In this document: one piece after another, positions 43,912 to 49,352 of the stretch
Layout of the letters: each line of letters opens with the position of its first letter
Position numbering within the stretch: the stretch's first letter is position 1
Origin: Pandoraea sp.
GTDB taxonomy: Bacteria; Pseudomonadota; Gammaproteobacteria; Burkholderiales; Burkholderiaceae
Direction: 5' to 3'
Length of the DNA: 49,352 nucleotides
Assembly: GCF_004297875.1 (NCBI RefSeq)
Contig: NZ_SCSK01000028.1
Coordinates: 1 to 49,352 of the forward strand
Made by a program: the position numbers and the translations under genes
The notes under the pieces: model-generated
What the model saw: only the letters and a program-made list of their open reading frames with translations
Told to the model about the DNA's origin: nothing
Database searches by the model: none

Positions 43912-45684
43912 ATGCCGGTGCCAGAGATCAAGGAAATCGACTTCCGCCAGCATGTCTCCCAAAATGGGAAGCAGATAATGTGGTTTCTCGGAGCAGGAGC
44001 ATCACGCAGTTCCGGGCTTCCTACCGCAACAGATCTAACTTGGGACCTTAAGCGTCGTTACTACTGCGCCCAGGAAAATCAAGACGTTGTTGCACATGAC
44101 GTCAGCAATCGATCTATCCAAGCCCGCATACAGGCATACATGGACAGCAGAGACTTTCCTCCTCTTTGGGATCCGGGCGAGTATTCCTTCTATTTCGAGT
44201 TGCTGTTCGGGAAAGATCATGCAGCACAGCAGAAATATCTCAATACCGCGCTTGCGACAGAGAAAATTTCTTCGACGATCGGTCACCGCGCGCTAGCTGC
44301 ACTACTCCACCTTGGCCTTGCCCGGGTCATTTTCACAACCAACTTCGACGAGGTTGTCGAATCTGCTTACGCTTCGATTGCAGGAAAGAATCTAACCACG
44401 TTTCATCTTGAAGGTTCTTATGCCGCGCTTGAGGCGTTGAACGCAGAGAGGTTTCCGTTTTACGCGAAGGTTCATGGCGACTTTCGGTATCAGACGATAA
44501 AAAATCTCACTGACGATCTAATCCACAATGATCGTGAAATTCAGAAATGTCTTGTAGCCGCCGCCGCTCGTTTCGGAATGGTCGTCAGCGGATACAGCGG
44601 GCGCGACGGCAATGTGATGGCAATGTTCCGTGAGGCTATCGCACAGAACAACTCGTTTCCGTATGGCTTATATTGGACTGTGACACGCATATCTCGTGTC
44701 GAAAAGCCAGTGTGTGAGTTGATGGACTACGCACACAGCAAAGGCGTTAAAGGCGGGATCGTCGAAACCGGTACGTTCGATGAGATGCTGGTGAAAATCT
44801 GGCGATTAGTCGCCGGAAAAAATCCTGACATTGACGCAAAAGTAAGAAGCGCGACGGCTAGTCAGGTGAGGATTCCACTACCTCCTGCCGGCACGACGTA
44901 CCCCATTCTGCGGATGAACGCGCTTCGAATCGCAGGGTTTCCGAGGACCTGCGGCGCAATCGATTATGTCGGAGCTTTGGACGTTGGGCAGTTGAAAAGC
45001 GTCTTGTTCGAGAAGCAACCTCCCTGCTCGGTTTGTTACACGGATCGGATCCTGTTCTGGGGATGTGGCAGGGAACTCGCCAAGATTTACGAGCCAGACC
45101 GTGTGAAGTCAATTTCGTCATTCGAGATCGACGATTTTGTTTGTGCAATTAACGCTTCGACTTACTTCAAGTCGATGGTGGAACAAAGCGTTGCGACCGC
45201 GCTGGTAGCTGACAAGCCTCTCCTGCCGCGTAAGCGGAGCAAGACTTGGTACGCCATCATCGACCACGAGGAGGCCGACAGCGATGCTTTGAAACCTTTG
45301 CGAGAGGTCCTTTCCTGGAAAGATCGGGACGGAACGGTTCGCAACGGCATTGTTGACGGCCGGGTTCCTGGCCTCAAAGATGTCTATTGGGCAGAGGCCG
45401 TTTCGTTAAAGGTTGAAGAGCGGAACGGACAGTTGTGGTTGCTGCTACAACCTGATATTTGGATTTCTCCAAACAAGATGCGCGAGGAAGCCACCGACTT
45501 CCTCTACAAGAAGAGGATCCGTCGGTATAACAAGCAAGCTTTCGAAATTCTAAGTGCTTGGATCCAGATTTTTCTCGGAGGCGTCGGGAAGGGAGACGCG
45601 AGCGTTGTCGCGTACAAAGGCACCGAACATCCCGCGGAATTCCAAATCAGCATGCGCTCCGCATTCAGCAAGAGGAGTGACTAA
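43912..45684 (+). CDS. SIR2-APAZ effector of a short Argonaute (SPARSA-type) system
   Basis: A 590-residue fusion. The N-terminal ~300 residues are a SIR2-like NADase domain: GAGAS (27-31), TTNFD with the catalytic-type N144, KVHGD with H188 and GYSGRD (227-232). The remaining ~280 residues match the place and length of the APAZ domain, which binds the partner short Argonaute in place of its missing N and PAZ domains. In described systems guide/target loading on the Argonaute triggers NAD+ hydrolysis and the infected or plasmid-bearing cell stops growing. GAGGA lies about ten bases before the ATG. Its stop is one base from the next start. Confidence 0.88.
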   Translation: MPVPEIKEIDFRQHVSQNGKQIMWFLGAGASRSSGLPTATDLTWDLKRRYYCAQENQDVVAHDVSNRSIQARIQAYMDSRDFPPLWDPGEYSFYFELLFGKDHAAQQKYLNTALATEKISSTIGHRALAALLHLGLARVIFTTNFDEVVESAYASIAGKNLTTFHLEGSYAALEALNAERFPFYAKVHGDFRYQTIKNLTDDLIHNDREIQKCLVAAAARFGMVVSGYSGRDGNVMAMFREAIAQNNSFPYGLYWTVTRISRVEKPVCELMDYAHSKGVKGGIVETGTFDEMLVKIWRLVAGKNPDIDAKVRSATASQVRIPLPPAGTTYPILRMNALRIAGFPRTCGAIDYVGALDVGQLKSVLFEKQPPCSVCYTDRILFWGCGRELAKIYEPDRVKSISSFEIDDFVCAINASTYFKSMVEQSVATALVADKPLLPRKRSKTWYAIIDHEEADSDALKPLREVLSWKDRDGTVRNGIVDGRVPGLKDVYWAEAVSLKVEERNGQLWLLLQPDIWISPNKMREEATDFLYKKRIRRYNKQAFEILSAWIQIFLGGVGKGDASVVAYKGTEHPAEFQISMRSAFSKRSD

Positions 45685-45685
45685 A

Positions 45686-47110
45686 ATGGCTAATGATCCA
45701 AACGCGCTACCTGCCAATTCCATTCTACCGGAACCGCGCCTGCTCTTTGCGAGCGGAAAGACTCACGCTCATCCGCTGCGCGGTCTGGTCGATCATGGCC
45801 CATACAGCCTTGACATCGGCGCGCCAAATGTAGTCCGACTTGCTTATCTGGCGCCAAGCGATCTCTTTCCTAGGCTAGACGCGCTTGCCGGCGAACTGAT
45901 TAACAAACAGCAGGTACGCGAAGCTCCGAACTACTACATCGCATACGAGGGATTTGAGAAGGTCTTCCGAGCCCGGCTAGTACCACCGACGGAGGCTCTG
46001 CGCGTTGCTACTCCGAACGAGTGCAACGTCATTGCCGCTTCTGGGAACGGCAACGAGCTAGCCGACTTGATCTTGCAGGTAATTCTTCCGCTGCAGAAGC
46101 TCAAACATGAGTTTGACGTATTGATCGTCTATCTGCCCGCCGCATGGAAGGCGGCCTATCTATACGAAGGCTTCAATCTTCACGACAGAATCAAAGCGAA
46201 GGTTGCACCACTCAACATTCCGATCCAAATCATCAACGACACAATGTTCGAGCGCACATGTCGAGCACAGGTTGCATGGGGATTGAGCGTTGCTCTCTAT
46301 GCAAAGGCAAGCGGAATTCCCTGGAAGCTCGCTGATTGGGACAAGGACGAGGCTTATATTGGACTCAGCTACGCCATCAAAAAATTTAAGGATGACATCG
46401 AATACAGTACTTGCTGCAGCCAGGTTTTCGACCCCGATGGCACCGGTTTCGAGTTTGTTGCTTACGATACGCGTGATTACACAACCGATCGTAAGGGGAA
46501 TCCATACCTGACGTATCAGGAGATGCAGTCAGTGCTATCGAAGAGCCTGTTGCTTTATCAAAACTCACACAACGGGCGCTTGCCGAAGAAAATCTATGTC
46601 CATAAGACGACAGGCTTCACCGAGGATGAAATCCAAGGCGCGTTCGATGCCTTCGGATCGAAGATGGAGATAGAACTAGTTCAGATCGTGCGCGGGACCA
46701 ATTGGTATGGGTTGAAGATTGACGGGCCGAACAAATGGAACAAGAACCCTGCTCCTGCTGGATATTGCGTTGATCGCGGCCTTTACCAGCCGCTCACCGA
46801 AAACGAGTGTCTGCTTTGGACGCAAGGAGCCATCCATGGCGTCAATCAACAGAAACCCAATCAACCGGTTTTCAAGGAAGCGCCGTTGAAACCTCTCCCT
46901 AAACCTATAATGCTGCGCCGCTTCTCCGGTGCTGGGGGATGGCATGCGACATGCGCGAGTATTCTTGCCCTCACGAAGGTTGACTGGAACAACAACACGC
47001 TATACAAGACGCTTCCGGTAACGCTCGTGTATTCGCAGGTCTTCGCCGAAGTGGTGAAGGAATCACCCAACATCGTGAACGATGTGTACGACTATCGGAT
47101 GTTCATGTAA
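45686..47110 (+). CDS. Short prokaryotic Argonaute (MID-PIWI), SPARSA partner
   Basis: A 474-residue short pAgo without PAZ. The MID region includes [20 protein letters not shown] (H166, K170, K172, Q181), placed like the guide 5'-phosphate pocket; the PIWI domain starts near [13 protein letters not shown]. Where catalytic Argonautes have the first tetrad aspartate, this one has YIGLSYA (224-230), and the block [11 protein letters not shown] (305-315) lacks the second, so it should not cut targets. It uses small guides to sense invading DNA/RNA and activate the SIR2 partner. AGAGGAG precedes the ATG; only one base separates it from the SIR2-APAZ stop. Confidence 0.87.
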   Translation: MANDPNALPANSILPEPRLLFASGKTHAHPLRGLVDHGPYSLDIGAPNVVRLAYLAPSDLFPRLDALAGELINKQQVREAPNYYIAYEGFEKVFRARLVPPTEALRVATPNECNVIAASGNGNELADLILQVILPLQKLKHEFDVLIVYLPAAWKAAYLYEGFNLHDRIKAKVAPLNIPIQIINDTMFERTCRAQVAWGLSVALYAKASGIPWKLADWDKDEAYIGLSYAIKKFKDDIEYSTCCSQVFDPDGTGFEFVAYDTRDYTTDRKGNPYLTYQEMQSVLSKSLLLYQNSHNGRLPKKIYVHKTTGFTEDEIQGAFDAFGSKMEIELVQIVRGTNWYGLKIDGPNKWNKNPAPAGYCVDRGLYQPLTENECLLWTQGAIHGVNQQKPNQPVFKEAPLKPLPKPIMLRRFSGAGGWHATCASILALTKVDWNNNTLYKTLPVTLVYSQVFAEVVKESPNIVNDVYDYRMFM

Positions 47111-47286
47111 TACAAATGCAACGAACGAATGTTGCCGATGACCGCTATTAGCAGCACCCAAGCACCGATAATGCTCCTGACAGAAATTGATGCTAACAAC
47201 AAAATGATGAGCACCCTGCTTGCTGAGGAAGCCAGCTCAAAGCCGGCTAATGCCGCCGGTGAATTTTCTGGGAGAGCGCGTTCCAA

Positions 47287-47736
47287 ATGAGCACTGACTG
47301 TAATACCAAAGAGCGAGAGCTCATGCGCGCAGCCCGCGTTCTGCGCGCGCTTTGGGAAGACGCGGACGAAAATCGCGACGACGAGCCGTGGTGTCACACA
47401 CGGCTTTTGGAGTTGATAGTTAGGGATGAATACACGGTCGTCGGCCAATCGCTGGCCGCTGCGGAGGCGCCAAGACGGCGCCGTGAGCATGTGGTTCCGC
47501 TTCGATATCTCGCTGATTTGGTATTTAACGCCTTTAAGAATGGTCACTCACTGAGTGACGTGGCGAGCTTACTGGATAGGCTTCTGAAAATTGTCCGCGT
47601 GACATACGACGAGGCCCGACTGATCGACGCGATGCACGGCAAGGCGTCGATGCCCGATGGTTGGTTGGTGGAGTCCGGGGATCCGTTCGTGCGGCTGAGC
47701 GGCGCGGGTATTCAATTTCGCAAGACTCCGGGCTAG
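47287..47736 (+). CDS. Unknown protein downstream of the Argonaute
   Basis: A 149-residue protein with a charged N-terminus and the pattern RREHVVPLRYLADLVF, then LLKIVRVTYDEARLID and MPDGWLVESGDPFVRLSGAGI. I do not recognise a family; the HVVP stretch is reminiscent of HNH-type markers in small island proteins but the rest of that motif is absent. It follows the Argonaute by 176 bases in the same direction. Whether it belongs to the defence operon is not known; the RBS is weak (GGGAGAG about 9 bases upstream). Confidence 0.6.
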   Translation: MSTDCNTKERELMRAARVLRALWEDADENRDDEPWCHTRLLELIVRDEYTVVGQSLAAAEAPRRRREHVVPLRYLADLVFNAFKNGHSLSDVASLLDRLLKIVRVTYDEARLIDAMHGKASMPDGWLVESGDPFVRLSGAGIQFRKTPG

Positions 47737-48296
47737 CTGACGCCGTTGATCATTCAGATTTGGGAACTGAAGAAGTCTCGCCCACTTCGTCGGCTTTCAC
47801 CTCGGTGCGAGGAATGTCAAAAGCCCTTAACAGGTGTGTTAAGGGCTCTCGTTGCTCATCTGTAATTTCGGATGCATCTAGCCAGTCGTTGGCCGCAGAC
47901 CCGATATCTAAACGCGTCGCCTCGTCGGTTGATGGTGCCCGTCCCGATTCAGAGAAAGCCTTGTGGAAAGCTACGAATGCCGCCCTTTCATACTATGGTG
48001 AGACGAAAATTTTGAGAACAACATCGTTGCTAGCCGTGGCCAACTGTCAACTGTCAATGAGTTGACCCCCGTTACTATCTTCATGCCCCGATAATTGGGG
48101 CTTTGGCCAGCCAGGCCCGGTATGATTCCTGCCCCCAGTCGCCCATGATCCGGGGGGTGTTGTCGCCGGGCCTGGTGGGTGGCTGGTGATCGCTAATAGG
48201 GGCTCGGCCAAGACATCCTTGAGGCCGTCCGTAACGTGGATGCCGAGACTCGCCACCGAGGTTGCAGGCCAATTCGTTCATTCCGCACATACTCCG
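47737..48296. other. Gap and left end of the IS110 element
   Basis: No supported gene. A strong hairpin is at 47822-47847. From roughly 48070 the DNA is GC-rich again with hairpin GCCCC...GGGGC (48082-48098) and G-rich repeats up to the transposase ATG; this is probably the non-coding left end of the insertion sequence. Confidence 0.5.
47822..47847. terminator. Strong hairpin after the unknown gene
   Basis: AGCCCTTAACA (47822-47832) pairs perfectly with TGTTAAGGGCT (47837-47847) over a GGTG loop. On the plus strand no T-run follows; on the minus strand TTTTG follows. It may end the defence-region transcript or be an insertion scar. Confidence 0.5.
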
Positions 48297-49352
48297 ATGC
48301 AAGAAGATCAACAACGTAATTCCGTCGACGTGTTCGTCGGCGTCGACGTCGGCAAAGGCCAGCATCACGCCGTCGCACTCGATCGGAACGGAAAGCGCCT
48401 GTACAACAAGGCGCTGCCCAACGACGAAGCCAAACTGCGTGCTCTTATCGCCGAACTCAAGACTCACGGCCAGCTCCTGTTCGTCGTCGATCAGCCCGCC
48501 ACCATTGGGGCATTGCCAGTGGCCGTTGCCCGTGATGAAGGCGTACTGGTCGCCTATCTACCGGGGCTGGCCATGCGCCGCATCGCCGATTTGCACGCCG
48601 GCGAAGCCAAGACCGATGCCCGCGATGCCGCGATCATTGCTGAAGCCGCCCGCTCGATGCCGCACACGCTGCGCTCACTTCGACTGGCCGACGAACAGCT
48701 CGCCGAACTCACCATGCTGTGCGGCTTCGACGACGATCTGGCCGCCCAGATTACCCAAACCAGCAACCGCATCCGCGGCCTACTCACGCAGATTCATCCA
48801 GCGCTCGAACGCGTTCTCGGACCTCGCCTCGATCATCCAGCTGTCCTCGATCTGCTCGAGCGCTACCCGTCGCCCGCCACGCTTGCCGCTGTCAGCGAGA
48901 AGGCGCTTGCCAATCGCCTGACCAAGCTCGCTCCGCGCATGGGCAAGAGCCTGGCGGCGGAAATCGTTCAGGCGTTGAGTGAACAGGCCGTGATCGTTCC
49001 CGGCACACAGGCCGCCACCATCGTTATGCCTCGCCTGGCCCAGCAGCTCGCCGCTTTACGCAAGCAGCGTGACGAAATCGCCGCCGAAGTCGAACGACTG
49101 GTGCTTGCTCACCCTCTTTGGCCGGTCCTGACCAGCATGCCGGGAGTCGGCGTCAGGACCGCCGCTCGACTCCTGACGGAAGTCGCCCATAAAGCCTTCG
49201 CTTCGGCTGGCCACTTGGCCGCCTATGCGGGCCTCGCACCGGTTACCCGTCGATCCGGCTCGTCTATCCGTGGCGAGCATCCATCAAGACGCGGTAACAA
49301 GGTGCTCAAGCGCGCCTTGTTCTTATCCGCCTTCGCGGCCTTGCGCGATCCG
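48297..49352 (+). CDS. IS110-family transposase (truncated by window edge)
   Basis: 352 codons are open to the edge with no stop, so the 3' end is missing (the family is about 400 aa). The RuvC-like N-terminal domain has VGVDVGK (D17), VVDQP (D65) and KTDARDA (D107, D110), placed like the IS110 DEDD tetrad although the second residue is D here. The C-terminal Tnp_20 region has MPGVGVRTAARLL, AYAGLAPVTRRSGSS with the expected catalytic serine and the SRRGNKVLKRALF block. IS110 enzymes recombine DNA guided by a bridge RNA made from the element's non-coding end. Confidence 0.93.
   Translation, partial: MQEDQQRNSVDVFVGVDVGKGQHHAVALDRNGKRLYNKALPNDEAKLRALIAELKTHGQLLFVVDQPATIGALPVAVARDEGVLVAYLPGLAMRRIADLHAGEAKTDARDAAIIAEAARSMPHTLRSLRLADEQLAELTMLCGFDDDLAAQITQTSNRIRGLLTQIHPALERVLGPRLDHPAVLDLLERYPSPATLAAVSEKALANRLTKLAPRMGKSLAAEIVQALSEQAVIVPGTQAATIVMPRLAQQLAALRKQRDEIAAEVERLVLAHPLWPVLTSMPGVGVRTAARLLTEVAHKAFASAGHLAAYAGLAPVTRRSGSSIRGEHPSRRGNKVLKRALFLSAFAALRDP
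48297..49352 (+). mobile_element. IS110-family insertion sequence, right end outside window
   Basis: The element comprises the transposase gene and the probable non-coding left end starting between about 48065 and 48090. I cannot define the ends: IS110 elements have no classical inverted repeats and make no regular target duplication, and the right end is beyond the window. Confidence 0.75.

Noticed and set aside
47171..47290. 39-codon ORF overlapping the next gene by ATGA
   Set aside because: No RBS and no homology; kept only as a remark in the finding on the downstream gene.
48262..48921. 219-codon plus-strand frame at the right edge
   Set aside because: Out-of-frame shadow of the IS110 transposase, which is open from 48297 to the window edge.

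Overview
The window reads as a high-GC betaproteobacterial chromosome of the Burkholderiaceae (Burkholderia / Paraburkholderia / Pandoraea type). This rests on the conserved housekeeping block at the left and on its codon use; no 16S gene is present to fix the genus.

Positions 1-12400 are core genome: suhB, trmJ, cysE, lpxH, two cyclophilins, a TPR protein, cysS, an AlkA-type DNA glycosylase, accA, tilS, lysC and tRNA-Ser(GCU) with a strong terminator. From just after this tRNA to the right edge everything is accessory.

12.4-17.5 kb is AT-richer island DNA: a small 'plasmid-related' type protein, an XRE regulator with a palindromic operator, small membrane, exported and lipoprotein genes, a stand-alone Sir2-type deacetylase and a short tyrosine recombinase. 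17.9-25.2 kb is a TetR-controlled RND efflux system (outer-membrane lipoprotein, TetR, adaptor, pump, SDR); one operator sequence occurs in both of its promoters. 25.5-33.3 kb holds a hotdog thioesterase, a LysR-linked operon of two SDRs and a Rossmann reductase, and a TetR-linked flavoprotein / SDR / frameshifted methyltransferase set. 33.9-37.3 kb is one large autotransporter with an exact 204-bp internal repeat period, flanked by two copies of an 80-bp repeat. 37.9-39.4 kb is an RcnB-like gene and debris (a CheR/CheB-PAS fusion remnant and an IS256-type transposase remnant).

39.4-47.7 kb is the most interesting block. A UvrD-like helicase, a Rep-like protein and an AlpA-type regulator look like a small integrative element. 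Next to it is a two-gene SIR2-APAZ plus short Argonaute operon, a SPARSA-type anti-plasmid/anti-phage system expected to deplete NAD+ when the Argonaute detects invader nucleic acid. Two genes of unknown function flank it. The window ends inside an IS110-family transposase whose long untranslated upstream region is a candidate bridge-RNA locus.

The whole right-hand 37 kb therefore looks like an island or stacked islands that entered downstream of tRNA-Ser. I could not find by eye a second copy of the tRNA 3' end that would mark the distal attachment site; it may lie outside the window.
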